From contig JXTB01000122.1 in the NCBI GenBank assembly GCA_002914805.1, positions 365,925 to 429,924 on the forward strand: DNA of 64,000 nt, given 5' to 3'. The notes below the pieces were generated by a model that had not been told where the DNA came from, did not search any database, and saw nothing but the letters and a program-made list of their open reading frames with translations. Every line of letters begins with the position of its first letter. Positions within the stretch are counted from its first letter, which is position 1. The translations under genes were made by a program, and so were the position numbers. Shown one piece after another: positions 1-11,539 of the stretch. This DNA comes from Parasponia andersonii. Its lineage: Eukaryota > Streptophyta > Magnoliopsida > Rosales > Cannabaceae.

Positions 1-263
1 TTTTTGCTGTCTAGTGCATGTCTGACTAAAGCAAACCGTTCCAACTTGCAACACTGTAGTATCCTCATAGCCGTACCTTGCTCCATCACAACAAAATTTA
101 TAGACCCAGCTCATCCAAAGATTTTTATAAATCAGATCAATGTATCATATCTATACGTATATAGCTATTTGATCATCTTAAAGTTAAAAATTAACATCGT
201 GCATTAAATTATTTTAATACAAAATACTTGTTCATCTGCAAAACTTAGAGCTTGCCTTAGTGC

Positions 264-316
<53 letters not shown>

Positions 317-1700
317 TAATCTTCTTGGCTCATACATACTGCTGAATTAAACAAAAATGCATATCTATATAATATATTTGCATGTGCACGAGTGGATAGT
401 TTATCGTTTTTTATCCATTACGCGCGTATGCATCCGAATTTGTTATGTTCTTGAACCACTTTACGTATTCAACAAAAAACTGATCCAACGAGATGAGAAT
501 TGAAGGTGTAGGAAAAAGACACCCTTCCTATCCATTTGAATTTTACGTATCCTAATTTTCTTTTTATTTTTCCCCTTTTGTTGGACCATATCATATGATA
601 CTCTTGTGTTTTGACAAGTAAAAGCATATATATATATATATATATATATATGTACCTAGCAGTGGCATGCACGGACAAGCATGCTAACAAGATCGATCAA
701 TAATCGAGTGATTAAATCGTCGCCAATTAAACACAATAATAATGTATGTGCATAATGGATTAAATATTACTTACATTTTCTGTCTACATTTTATCCGCCG
801 TTTAATTATGTAATGCGTCGAGATAATTTAGTTAATTTTTTGTCCTTTAATTAAGTCGTTTTTCCCTGCTAGAAAAGCCAAGCTACTGTTTTTTACATGC
901 TACGTCATTATACTACACTGTACATGTTGTAGAGCGGTGCTTTAGCCAGAGACACGTGGATGATAACAACTACTCCTCCTTGTACCGAAATGAAGTTTGT
1001 ACTCTAGCTAGCGACTCAACTCTCTGTTTAATTTACTCGAAAAAAGTCATAAATATATATGCTTAAACTAGAAATTTATTCTAAGATACAGAAGCAGCTA
1101 GAGATATTTTACAGAAGTTTATAGATCAAGGAAAAATGATATTTTGATTGCACGAGTTACAGTACACCGAATATGCTACCAATTGGAGTATTATTAAGAT
1201 TCATCAACTGCATATCTATCCATAATAATTTGCCATGTACATGTTTATATATCCAAATGCGTAATCTGAGTTGTATGTCTAGATGTGGATGAATAATACT
1301 ATGTGCACATACTATTTACATGTGAACAAAAAGAAGAAAATAAAATATATTATATAAAAAAATCCCCAGCTATATCTGATTTATTAGATCACTTTATTAT
1401 AATCATGAGATAGTTCTAGGCCGTCTAGGAAGTATATGTTCTCCAAATCTTGGAAAGCGTCTTACTAATAAATTAATTTATTCATAAATGTGGGAATATA
1501 TTTCTAACCTGCTAGATACTCAATATATTACACCCTAGCTTGTCTCTACACTAAAAAAGAGATATTTAGTTTTGGGACCACAACTCATCAATCCATAAAC
1601 AAAATTTGATGTCTATCTTCACATTATACCCTTAACCCTCCATTTAATATTTATCAAATATAATTACTAAAAAAAAAAAATTATGTCAATTGGTACGCAA
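1..1700. other. AT-rich intergenic DNA, no gene seen
   Basis: No convincing coding frame on either strand. The stretch holds (TA)n microsatellites at about 270-308 and 628-652, and scattered A/T tracts. The far right end leads into the promoter of the small gene that starts at 1820. Confidence 0.7.
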
Positions 1701-1708
1701 AGTACTTG

Positions 1709-1716
1709 TATATATA
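1709..1716 (+). promoter_or_regulatory. candidate TATA box for the gene at 1820
   Basis: TATATATA lies about 105 bp upstream of the ATG chosen for the next gene, a normal spacing for a plant core promoter with a leader of about 75 nt. Assigned by position and motif only. Confidence 0.45.
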
Positions 1717-1819
1717 GACCCTTGAGTTGTACACAAAATACTTGTCATTTGGTATAGCTAGAGCTAGAAAAACAAACAAGCTAGTAAGAGTACTTATAAC
1801 ATATATATTATACACACAT

Positions 1820-2200
1820 ATGGAGTCGAACCGTAAGCGCAGAGGTTTCATGAAGGGAAAACTTATGCCATTCTACAGAGCGACAAAGCTTAATTCCTCA
1901 ACAACAACAACGGTGCAGTACACAAGTAAGGTGAAGCCGAGCCAGTCGTCTCCTTCGGCGGCTTCCGTCGGGTTTTCGGTTCACCAAGACTATGTGATTG
2001 CTCAGCCAAAGCCCAAAGTTTCGTTCATTCTGCCACATGAGAGCCGTGATTCGGTGGTGCAATTGGATAATCTCTATGGCATGGCTGTTGACGAGACTGT
2101 GGACTCTAAGGCTGCTTCTTATATATATTCGGTTCAAGAACGTTTCAAGCTTGAACGTGTCAATTCCGAACGAATGATCAAGTGCCAGGATAAGTGTTAG
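1820..2200 (+). CDS. small conserved plant protein of unknown function, 126 aa
   Basis: Single-exon reading frame. The ATG at 1820 begins MESNRKRRGFMKGKLMPFYR; the frame opens 31 codons earlier, but the upstream part lies close behind the TATA box and looks like leader. The protein starts with a basic patch (residues 3-14), has a Ser/Thr-rich stretch (about 20-50) and a more conserved-looking C-terminal half with FKLERVNSER near residue 113. No signal peptide or membrane segment is visible. The basic N-terminus followed by a low-complexity middle resembles small uncharacterised proteins found widely in eudicots, recalled from memory and not searched. No function is assigned. The stop is TAG at 2198-2200. 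Confidence 0.7.
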   Translation: MESNRKRRGFMKGKLMPFYRATKLNSSTTTTVQYTSKVKPSQSSPSAASVGFSVHQDYVIAQPKPKVSFILPHESRDSVVQLDNLYGMAVDETVDSKAASYIYSVQERFKLERVNSERMIKCQDKC

Positions 2201-3239
2201 TAAGTTCACACATGTGTTTTTAATAATAAACATTTCGGTAGAGAGACCAGAAGGTGTTACTTATGTTCTTTCCTTCTTTTAATTCATGTATCTTATTAAA
2301 GCTCAGTAACATGCAGCTAATTAGGTTATGATCAGGGGGTCGGAATGATTCATATGGTATGAGTTAGTACGACCCATGAAGTTGTCAAGAGTTGGAAATA
2401 TATGAAAGAAATTTGTAATAGTTCCTTCTATCAATGCGTGTTACATTACGTGCATATTTTCAATTTTTTTTTTTTAGCACGGTACAAGTAAGGTCACATG
2501 GCAAACAGTACTACTGTACCTTGAATATTAGAATAATCCCCAACTTGATCAGTTTATTCGCCCGAATTTTTTATGTATATCAAGCATCTGTGTCGGCCTG
2601 TAAATACTTTCTAGATATTTAGCACGATTTTTCAAGAAAACAAAATAAAATCTCAAAAAAAGCTCTTTCAAATATATTTAATTAAGTTGATAAGTATCCG
2701 GCCAAGCAAAATTAGTATAAGGAAATATTGAAGGTGGTTAACGGCAACAGGATTAATTGTTTCCAAATTAGCTTTACCTTGAAATCTAAGGCAAAGTCAA
2801 AGTGATATGCTTGTGATGAACATTAGAGAATATCCACTTCATTATTAACTGAATATTTCTACCAAAAATCATAGTTAATTTACCATATAGTTTCGTGAGG
2901 GCCGGTTATCATGACACATGAGTGTGAAAGAGACAGAAAGAACGGAAAAGAAGAAAAAAGTTATTCCTTCTTTTGCAATTTGCGAATATAAAAGTGTCCT
3001 ATATACGATGTACATTTATTTATCTATGTATATAAGTACACAGTAATACCCTTAAATTTTAGAAGGGTATTTTAGTCTTTTAAAAAATATATATATATAT
3101 ACATAAATTGAATTAAAAATTCAAATTTTTGGTTAATTTGAAAGAAATTTTGATAGTGGGACTAATTTGCAAAACTGAAAGACTATTTTGAAATAAAATT
3201 TTAAAATTAGGGACATATGTGCAATTTTAAAAAAATTAC
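2201..3239. other. intergenic / 3' flank, no gene seen
   Basis: Likely 3' UTR of the preceding gene for the first 100-200 bases (AATAAA-like 'aataataaac' near 2222), then AT-rich DNA with (TA)n at about 3089-3101. No supported frame. Confidence 0.6.
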
Positions 3240-3702
3240 ACTTCCCATTTAAGAGCAGACACGTGGCCTTCCCTCAGATCACTTTCTCTCTCTCTCTCCG
3301 CAATTTATTAGCCAAAACGCCGATTTCCGGCGTTGCTCCGATGAAGCTCTTCCCGATCGGCAAAGAGAGCCCAGCTCTAGACGATCACCGCGCTGCAGGT
3401 CCCGCCGCCTGAAAGCTCGTCGTTCGCCGGAAATAGCCAAAAAACGCTGCAGCTTCCGAAGCTCGCCGGCGCCGATTCCGGCGATGTTTTGCCATGAAAC
3501 TGGTCGGGTTTGACTCATCTCGTCATGATCTTTAACATGATATATATATATATATATATCTTGACTCAATATTGTCCGGATTGAATTTTATCATTTTTAT
3601 TAATTTTGAGCTATTTTTGTTTTATGCTTAAAATTTTCAATCCGACCGTTAGATCATAAAATAAACCTCAAATTTGTGATGTACTCGTGAAAACAAAAAT
3701 TT

Positions 3703-3741
<39 letters not shown>

Positions 3742-5060
3742 CTATGTTTAGTGACGAGCAAGAAAATCTAAATCTAACGGCTTAGATCGTCTCGTTTTAC
3801 ATGTCGTGGGCCCGGGTTCGGCCTAAGCCCGAATCAGTTGAATTATATATCTAATCTAGCATTCTTAGGTGCTCTGAATTTAGTAGTAAAGTCCGTTTAA
3901 TGATCTGAAACTCCGATTGAAAATCAAATTTTCAAACTTATCGATCAAAAGCTTTAGAACGATGCCCGACCTTCCAAACGATACACAAATGATGCAAAAT
4001 TTTCTCCATAGCTCCGTAGCACTATTTGAATACTCAATTGAGGTATGGGATTCAATTTTCTTGTTTTCTATTATTTACATTAAAATTGGAATTTATTTTT
4101 AAAATGAAATTTCGTGATTTTATTAAATTGAATTATTTGAATAATTATTTTAATGAACTATGAATTTGTGAAATATTGTAGACTGCTCTAGATATTTTTA
4201 AATATGATTTTATACAAGTTTTTATACTTGGAATTTGATAAAATTATAGAAACTGTACTTTTAGATTTTAAAGTACAAAATGGATTTTAATTTAAAATCA
4301 GAACATGTCTAGAATATTAAACCATTGCATTGTTATTTGAGACTCTATATATTGCACATTTCATATGTTCATGCATGAGAGTCATCTTAGATATCACGAT
4401 GTTGTAGTAGGCGGACTAGTACACCCGCCTTCGGTGAGAGCCCGTAAACCCGCGCGGGGTTTGATTTCTAACTATCTCCATTCGGTAGGCGTAGGCATTC
4501 GGTGACCCTCAGTTCGGTAGGAGTTGACACATTGGTGTCCCTCTGATTTTCAGAGATAGATATCAGACAGAGAGTATTCAATACATGTAGTATAAGTTGC
4601 TCTAGTTGTAATAGGAACTCATGTGATGTGTTGATTTATGTGATGTGTACTATGCTTGTTTTATTATGGTTTTCTATCTATTTTAACCTGGATATATATC
4701 TGGTTTTGGTTTGAGCATAATTTTCTGTAAAAATTTTCTATATATGTTTCGAATGCTCTATATTTATTAAAATGCTTTTCAAAACTACTAACCATGCAGT
4801 TATATTGAGAATTACCAAAAAAGTTTTTTTCAAAAAGGTAATTAAGTTTTCTACTGAGCATTCACGTGCTCATCCCTTACTTCCTCCTATTTCAAGTGTT
4901 GACATACTTTGTGATAATTATTCTAGTGGTTTGGCAAGCATGTTTGGCATATGCTTGCAGTTCCAATCCTCTTCATTGGTTGGTTCGTACTCTGTCTCAT
5001 TTTCCCCTTTTCTAAGTCAAATTTATTTAGTCATTAGTAGTATATTTACTGAGTGGATGT
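3240..5060 (+). repeat. left arm of a large divergent inverted repeat (unclassified repeat family)
   Basis: This segment reads, with gaps, as the reverse complement of about 5900-7780. The clearest matched blocks are 4060-4200 against 6680-6810, 4320-4430 against 6440-6560, and 4555-4790 against 6110-6370. Both copies carry a CACGTG-containing, GC-richer segment at the outer end (here 3255-3500) and a 'gtgagagcccgtaaacc'-like block in the middle. A (TA)n run lies at about 3706-3739. The GC-rich head and lack of coding capacity suggest an LTR or non-autonomous element, but no TG/CA ends or target duplication could be placed. Similarity is moderate, so the copies are old. Confidence 0.7.
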
Positions 5061-5899
5061 ATGAGGATGATTTCGATATTTAATCAAGTACTTAGACATA
5101 GAAATGATTTTATGAAAATTATTTTAACTATGGACCTATGGTTTTAAATTGAACACTTTTATTAAACTTAATAATTTAAATAAAAAGTTTCTAAAATTTA
5201 TTATTTATCATTTCTCTAAATTTAAAATTAAAAATACCTTGGAAATTTAAAATTAGTAGATAATGCTATAATTTCTTGAGTTGGTCCAACATTAAAATTT
5301 ACTTACTCTTGAGGACTAAAACTTAAATTTTAAGTACTCAACTTTTTCTGGAAATTTTGGAAATTTTTGTTTATCACTGTTTTTACTTAAATTTACTAAA
5401 AGTCATGACATTGGATTTTTGGTCGTGACATACACACATCAATATCAGGTGCTTGGCTTCAAAAATAAATAAATAAATAAGCTAGTACCTTTTATAAAGT
5501 TGAAGTTTCCCAATTTAGTAGGGAAATATTAATTGATCTAGAGATCAATCATAAGATTGGTTTATAGTTAACCTATTAATAATTCTAAATCGAATTAATT
5601 ATGTAGAGGCATGAAATTTCGCTAGAAATGGAAATTCTTATAAAGAAAAAATTTAAGGAGTTTTGAATTTTTAAAACACCATGATTAATAAAAATATTTG
5701 AAATTTCAACTAATTAACTTATCGTTCAGTTCATAGTCACCATTAAACATGAACTGAATAATTATTAGAAAAATCAAATCTAAATAATTAATCGAGTATC
5801 ATCATTCACATATCAACCTCAAGCTAGTATGACAGATATAGTTTACCAACATATTCAAAGTAGCATACTTAATTCAAATGCTAACATAATTTATTTATT
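5061..5899. other. spacer between the inverted arms
   Basis: AT-rich sequence without a coding frame. It contains two 'gtgaca'-like points near 5405-5429 that could be the worn 3' end of an LTR, plus a short (AAAT)n run at about 5466-5480. Confidence 0.5.
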
Positions 5900-7790
5900 T
5901 AGCAATACATAAATACAAGTCTTAAGTCCACACTTCTAGCATTAATAAGTCACGAACTACAAGTAAATATAGCCTTTTAATTCGCTTATTAGTCACCAAT
6001 ATCACACTGGATACCACCAGCAAAGAAAGTAGGAATGCGAGTATAAAATACCCAATAGCTTATCTAATTACCCTTCTGAGAAAATCTTTTTATAATTCTC
6101 AAAATATCCACATAATCAGTAGTACTATAAAGCATTTCACAAATATTAAGTATTCAAAACATATATAGAAAACCATTATAGAAAATCATGCAAAAAATTA
6201 AAACTATATATCCAAGTCAAAACATATAGAAATCCATAATAAAACAAGCATAATACACATCACATAAATCAACATATAACATGAGCTCTTATCCTCTCAT
6301 CACAATTAGAGCAACTTATACTATATGTATTGAGTGCTCCCTACCTGACATCTATCTCTGGAAACTAGAGGGGCACCGAATGTCTATACCTACTGGATAG
6401 AGATAGTCAAAATACAAAACGTATAGGTTTATATGTTCTTACTAAAGGTGGGTGTACTAGTCTGCCTACTACAACACCGCGATGCCTAAGATGACTCTCA
6501 TGCATGATCATATGAAATGTGCAATATATGGAGTCTCAAACAACCAAATAGTAGTTTAATATTCTAGACATACTCTGATTTTTAAATAAAAATTCATTTT
6601 GTGCTCTAAAAATTCGGTAGTATATTGCTTATGATTTAATCAAAGCCAAATTTAAAACTTGCATAAATCACATGAAAAATATCTAGAGTAGTCTATAATT
6701 TCTCACAAATCCATAATTCACCAAAATAATTATTCAAAATATTTAATTTAATAAAATTAAAAAAATTTATTTTTTCACAACATATTCCAATTTTTATGAG
6801 AAATAATAGAAAACAAGGTAATAGGATCCCCTACCTCGAAATAGTAATTATGCTAAACTAACGACGCTAGAAAAGTTCTTTGTTGATTAGTTAGTTGTTC
6901 AGATGGTCATTTCTGAATCCCGACATGTAACTTGAAAAACTAAATTTACAAATAGAGCCTCAAATTGAGAAATGAATGTCATCATTGACAGTGCAATTCA
7001 CGAGCTATTTTCTCGATTTTCGTGCCACTTCAGAATATAGTGATATTTTATATCAAAATTTATGTTCCGACCTCACTGAGCTTAAATTCGAAATTAGAAC
7101 TCAATTTCGAGATGCCGAGAATTAAATGGGCTCAAAAATCCAAAAAAATATAAAAATATCACATTTTGAAAATAAATAGAAAAATGCCACTTTTTCAATT
7201 CGATAATTAACACTCATCTAAACTCTATTTCAATACTTCAAAATCATGAGATTTCTTGTTTTAATCTCATCTTTCACGTGGTATAATTTTTTCAGAATAA
7301 ATAACTCAATTCCGAAATAATTATAAAAGTATCACAAAAATTTAATATTATAAAAATAGTACAGTAATCAACTTCTCACCGGGACCAAGTTAGAAGTCGT
7401 GGGTAGTCAAAGATAAAAGCTAATGTAGAGACGAGTTGAACGACGACAACGACGAGCTGATTGGATGTCGAAGGAAGAAACAACAAGCAATTTTCCATTC
7501 CAATGGTGCGATTTTCGAACAGCCGTAGCTCCAGTAGGAGGCGGCATTGGCTGGCGCTTGATCGTCAGCATCTCCTAATCACAACGGGAGGGTGTGTCGA
7601 GCACAGCGGCGATTGGTGGCTCAACCAGTGAACAGAGCAGTGGTGGAAAGTTTTTCAAAAATGGCAGAGGGATTTTGGGGAAGAATGAGAGATTTTTTTG
7701 AGATTTAAGTGCAATTTTGAAAGCTTTAGATAGTGAGACACGTGTTAGCCTCTGGTTTGACCGAATAATTTTCAAAAATTCCACTTTGAC
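5900..7790 (-). repeat. right arm of the large inverted repeat
   Basis: Reverse-complement counterpart of the left arm at 3240-5060. The outer GC-richer end is at about 7370-7780 with 'cacgtgttagcc' near 7740. A short frame on the minus strand (7575-7784) is probably a by-chance frame in this GC-rich head, because the matching part of the other arm does not preserve it. Internal match blocks are listed under the left arm. Confidence 0.7.
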
Positions 7791-8990
7791 TACAGATTAT
7801 AAAATATTCTTTCACTTTAGTCATTTTCTTATTGACTTTTAAGTCCTCCATTTCTTTCCCAATGTACCTAGACCTTCTTCAACTCCAATAAAATATTTCA
7901 GATTTTTATTTAATTAAAATTGTTGCAATTTTACAGGTTTGGCCCTGTCAATTTACAGTACGTCAAAATTTGAACCTAACAAATTGCAAAAAGGAAGCTG
8001 TGAAGACCGAGTGGATTACAATAATAATGGAGAGAACACTGTGCTTTCTTTAAGCATGACAAAGGAAGATTAATAATACCCCATGCCAAGGGTTTCGATC
8101 GAGCTAGGCCACCTTAATTTCTCTGTTGAAACCCAAATTGATGACAGTATCCAATAAGCTGGTCAGAAGTAGGGCCCTCTCTCACTCTCATCTTTAACTT
8201 GTATTTGAAGCTCTGCCAACTGCATGCAATGACATTGATTAATGTTGATACTTAAGTTACTATTGGTCGCCAACTTTATACGTATTCTTATCACCAGGTT
8301 GGTAGATACTGCTTGTGCACTACCTTAGTTTCGTATATTAAACAATTTTTTTTTAATTATTATTATTAGTTTTTTGGGTGGAAGTCTAAGGTCTCTCATG
8401 TTCAAAGGAGTGCTAAGTGTATTCTCCCTCGGTTTTTTTTTTTTTTTTACACTCTCTTTTATTTTATTGATTAACACGTTAATTTTATTATTCGGCCTGT
8501 TTAATTAACATTTTAATATTATAATAAATTAAATATGTAGATTAAATATTTGGCCTTCGCATATGCACTGGATCATATTCTTATGAATGATTTTGTTAAT
8601 AAAAGTTGATGAATGGAAACACAACATGATAATTTACAAACACGTGATACTTTGTTTACCAATTGACAAACAAGTTATAGGAAAATTTGAAGTTTCTGAT
8701 AATAAAAGGATAAACATAGAATTAACAGAAATATGATAATTAATTATATATGTAATGCAATCTTGTCTCCTTTTCTTTTTCTGTCTCTAGAGAGGGGAGA
8801 TGGATGACGTCTACATAAACATACATATAAAAATTTTGTGTAATACATTATATACCATTCATGTAATTGTTACAGAGATTGTGTGTGTGGAAAATACATG
8901 TAAATAATATTAAAAAAGGAAAATGAACATAAATGATTCGGTTATTTTAAAATGAAGTCGAATACATCGACCACAATAGATTGATGAGGG
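7791..8990. other. intergenic, no gene seen
   Basis: AT-rich DNA with T and A homopolymers (for example about 8432-8449) and no supported reading frame on either strand. Confidence 0.6.
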
Positions 8991-8993
8991 CCG

Positions 8994-9082
8994 TGGGCTG
9001 AAGAATTCGGCCCAAGAAGAAACAAAAAAAAAAAAAATAATAATAATAAAATGAAACTGGGCCCACTCTGTAAGGCGGCCCA
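8994..9082 (+). promoter_or_regulatory. cluster of TGGGCY / RGCCCA (site II-like) motifs upstream of the gene at 9386
   Basis: Four motifs: TGGGCT 8994-8999, GGCCCA 9009-9014, TGGGCC 9058-9063, GGCCCA 9077-9082. Such clusters are typical of promoters of growth-related housekeeping plant genes and are bound by TCP factors (established for PCNA and ribosomal protein promoters). A (TTC)n leader tract at about 9322-9351 precedes the start codon. Confidence 0.5.
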
Positions 9083-9317
9083 GCTTGAGCTTGTCCAGTC
9101 CAGACCTCCAGGCGCGGTTACCAAGAATCCAGTGTGTGTTCGACGTCAATCTTCATCTTCCCCGGGGAGTCGTGATCTGAACTCTTGACTCTGTCATGAT
9201 CCATTTCTTCAGAATCTCATTGCAGAAACCAATTCAGATCACCCAACGGTTTTCGATCTTATCCGCTTACATATCAGCTTTATCCAATTCTTCCTAATAC
9301 TGATACTTCATACTTCA

Positions 9318-9349
<32 letters not shown>

Positions 9350-9385
9350 CTTTTTTTAATTTTTTTTTAACCTTTTGCACCTGAA

Positions 9386-9946
9386 ATGAGGGCCCAAGAT
9401 CATCATGATCACCAGAAGCACAACTCTAGTAGGGTTCTCTACGAGCTCAGCTCCATGATCATCCACATCCTCAAATCACCTCCCCTGTCAATCCCCTTTC
9501 CCAACAACCACCCTCACGGACACCTCGGGACGACACCCTCTNNACAGTCCCATGCGCTCTCGCAGGTGTCCCCAGCGGGTTTCGCGTCTCTGTTTCTGGG
9601 GATTTCGCTGGCTCTGATGCTGTTCGGGTCAGTGACGTTTGTGATTGGTTTTATATTGATGCCTCTGGTGATGGGTCTGGTCCTGCTTTTCTACGCCGTT
9701 CAGATTCTTTTCAATTTGTCCGAACTGGGTCGCTCCATTCTTTGCCCCGCTTCCTCACCCTCACGCACTCATGTCCCTGGTCAGAATTATTCCCAATCAC
9801 CCCCCTTTTTTTTTTTTTTTTCTTTCCTTTCTTTTTCATATATATTATGGTGTGTTTATATATAATATGGGTTTAGATTTAGAGCATGTGAATCTGACAA
9901 TTTTTTTGCTGTGCCCAATGTTGTTGCAGCCTGGAATTTCTCGTGA
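9386..9946 (+). CDS. two-exon small plant transmembrane protein, 136 aa, unknown function
   Basis: Exon 1 is 9386-9779 and exon 2 is 9930-9946. The intron starts GTCAGA and ends TTGCAG after a long T tract. The joined frame ends in AWNFS and a TGA stop. The N-terminal half is hydrophilic and His/Pro-rich (about 1-60). It is followed by two hydrophobic helices separated by a short turn (roughly 65-88 and 90-110), then a short polar tail. The 'SPAGFASLFLGISLALMLFG' segment and the C-terminal Ala-Trp ending recall a family of uncharacterised plant membrane proteins with a terminal 'AWK' motif (from memory). Two unknown bases (9542-9543) fall inside exon 1, so one residue is undefined. No catalytic residues are seen. 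Confidence 0.72.
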
Positions 9947-9977
9947 AGTGCTGCTCATTCACGAGTCCTTGAAATGA

Positions 9978-11190
9978 TCAACTCAAGGAAGCAGGTTACA
10001 GATTAGTTTAGTTTAGGTGCAGTTATGAATAAATTTAAGAGCTACTTATACATAACATTTGCATTTGATGATATGTTTGTTATGTACTTTCTTTATGCCA
10101 CGGATGTAAACTAGCTTTGCTGGGGTTTGTGTTGTTTTGGGCTCTCAACTCCGGATGAAAGTTTCTTATACACGATTTTGAGAAAAAGCTTGTGCTTACT
10201 TTTTCCTTAATTCAGTTTGAATTTTATTGAGCTTCGATATTAGTCACTTGTTTTTGTATGCCTTTGGCATTATCATGTTTCGTTTCATGCCTTAATATAC
10301 TTATGGTGCACATACAATTTAAAGATGCGAGTCTCTATGGATTTTCTAGAAGAAACAATTGTGGTCAAGGTAGATGGATAAGGATGATCACTAGACCTCG
10401 AGTCCAACGTAGATTTGATCAATACTTTGAACAAGACTTGACTAGTTGCTACGAGTATGACCATGAACAGCGTTAAAATAGTTCATTGTATATTGCCTTG
10501 CCTAAGGGATGTATGATGTATGAGCTTTGGTCCCTCGTCACTTGCAAGACTTAAAGCCAAACCTTGGCACACTGATGCCAACCCTAAGATATGTTTTGAG
10601 GCTTTGATTTGTAGTTATCGTCTTAGGTATCTTTTACGCAAGGGTAAAAAAGCACCTGGTGATGGAAAGTAGATGAACGTTCAAACTCATCCCATTAGCA
10701 AAACGACGTGTATCTGTTGGAATAAACGACATGTCTGTTCTAGTTGCAAAGCTAACTGTGGTTGGAAATCAAGCTACATGTCGTCTAAGCTTTGAAGTTT
10801 TTTGTCGTTTGTGTCTCGCAAATGCCGTATGTTTCAAACACTTCTCGCTACGACAGCGGAGAGACTCTAAACCAAATCATGTTTTCAGTCCCGATCTATC
10901 CCACTTATCTTGTTTATCATATTCTTTTATAACTCTATAAAATGTAAAATTAAGCAAACTTTTGTTTTAGCTGTTATAACGTACAACAAATAGTAATCTG
11001 TACAGAATCGACACACTGGTAAAATCGTTTAATCATTCCTTAAAATCAAGCAGTATACATAATTAAAAAAGAAACCTTTGAAAAGAGGTCGACGGAGAAG
11101 ATAGTGCATGCAGAATCGGCCTTGTGAGAGCCGACAATGAAGACAGTAGTATATGCAGCAGAGTTTAACCAATATAGGACAGTATATGCT
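9978..11190. other. 3' flank and intergenic DNA, no gene seen
   Basis: The first 200 bases are probably 3' UTR. The stretch 10360-10870 is less AT-rich and contains short broken frames on the plus strand (10258-10476, 10731-10940) without recognisable motifs. It may be a decayed transposon but shows no family signature. Confidence 0.5.
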
Positions 11191-11197
11191 GAAGAGT

Positions 11198-11407
11198 TTA
11201 ACCAATATAGATATGAACTCCAATAGCAATGAAGAAGATAATGACGAGTCCAAAAAACACAATTGAATGCACAAATATGGAACGCCCACTCGTCTGCCTG
11301 TTGCAGAAATCCACTGCCCTGCTGTTCCCGGGCACCTGACAAATCAGCCCCGGCGTGAGCAGCACGAATAGCACCACGGCTATAAGCACTGGTCCCCAAT
11401 CCGCCAT
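11198..11407 (-). CDS. DUF3339 family small membrane protein, copy 1 (69 aa)
   Basis: Intronless frame starting MADWGPVLIAVVLFVLLTPG. It shows the DUF3339 (PF11820) layout: an Asp-Trp-Gly-Pro start, a first hydrophobic helix (about 5-22), a short loop with Q-x-PG, a polar middle with a TSG motif (residues 39-41), a second helix (about 44-64) and a C-terminal HIYIG. Length matches the family norm of about 70 residues. DUF3339 proteins are plant-specific, predicted two-pass membrane proteins of unknown role. It departs from its neighbours in the middle: LICQVPGNSRAVDFCN replaces the usual LLFQLPG...EFGN and gains two cysteines. It is the first of five copies in 8.4 kb. Confidence 0.9.
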   Translation of the reverse strand: MADWGPVLIAVVLFVLLTPGLICQVPGNSRAVDFCNRQTSGRSIFVHSIVFFGLVIIFFIAIGVHIYIG

Positions 11408-11519
11408 CTCTTAAATGCCACTCGACTAGCTTAGCTGCTTAGCTACAACTTGTTATTTGGACTTAATTACGAGCCATTTAGAGAAACCCGCATCACTATT
11501 TAAAAAGGAAGGGAGTAGA

Positions 11520-11539
11520 GGGGGGGGGGGGGGGGGGGG
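11520..11539 (+). repeat. G20 homopolymer
   Basis: Twenty consecutive G residues, preceded by 'agtaga' and followed by 'agcc', about 115 bp upstream of the start codon of the minus-strand DUF3339 copy 1 (C20 on its coding strand). Long G runs can form quadruplexes and are hard to sequence, so the exact length is uncertain. Confidence 0.85.

Noticed and set aside
10258-10940. Possible gene or pseudogene between the membrane protein gene and the DUF3339 array
   Set aside because: Composition is slightly higher in GC, but frames are short and broken and match no family I recognise.
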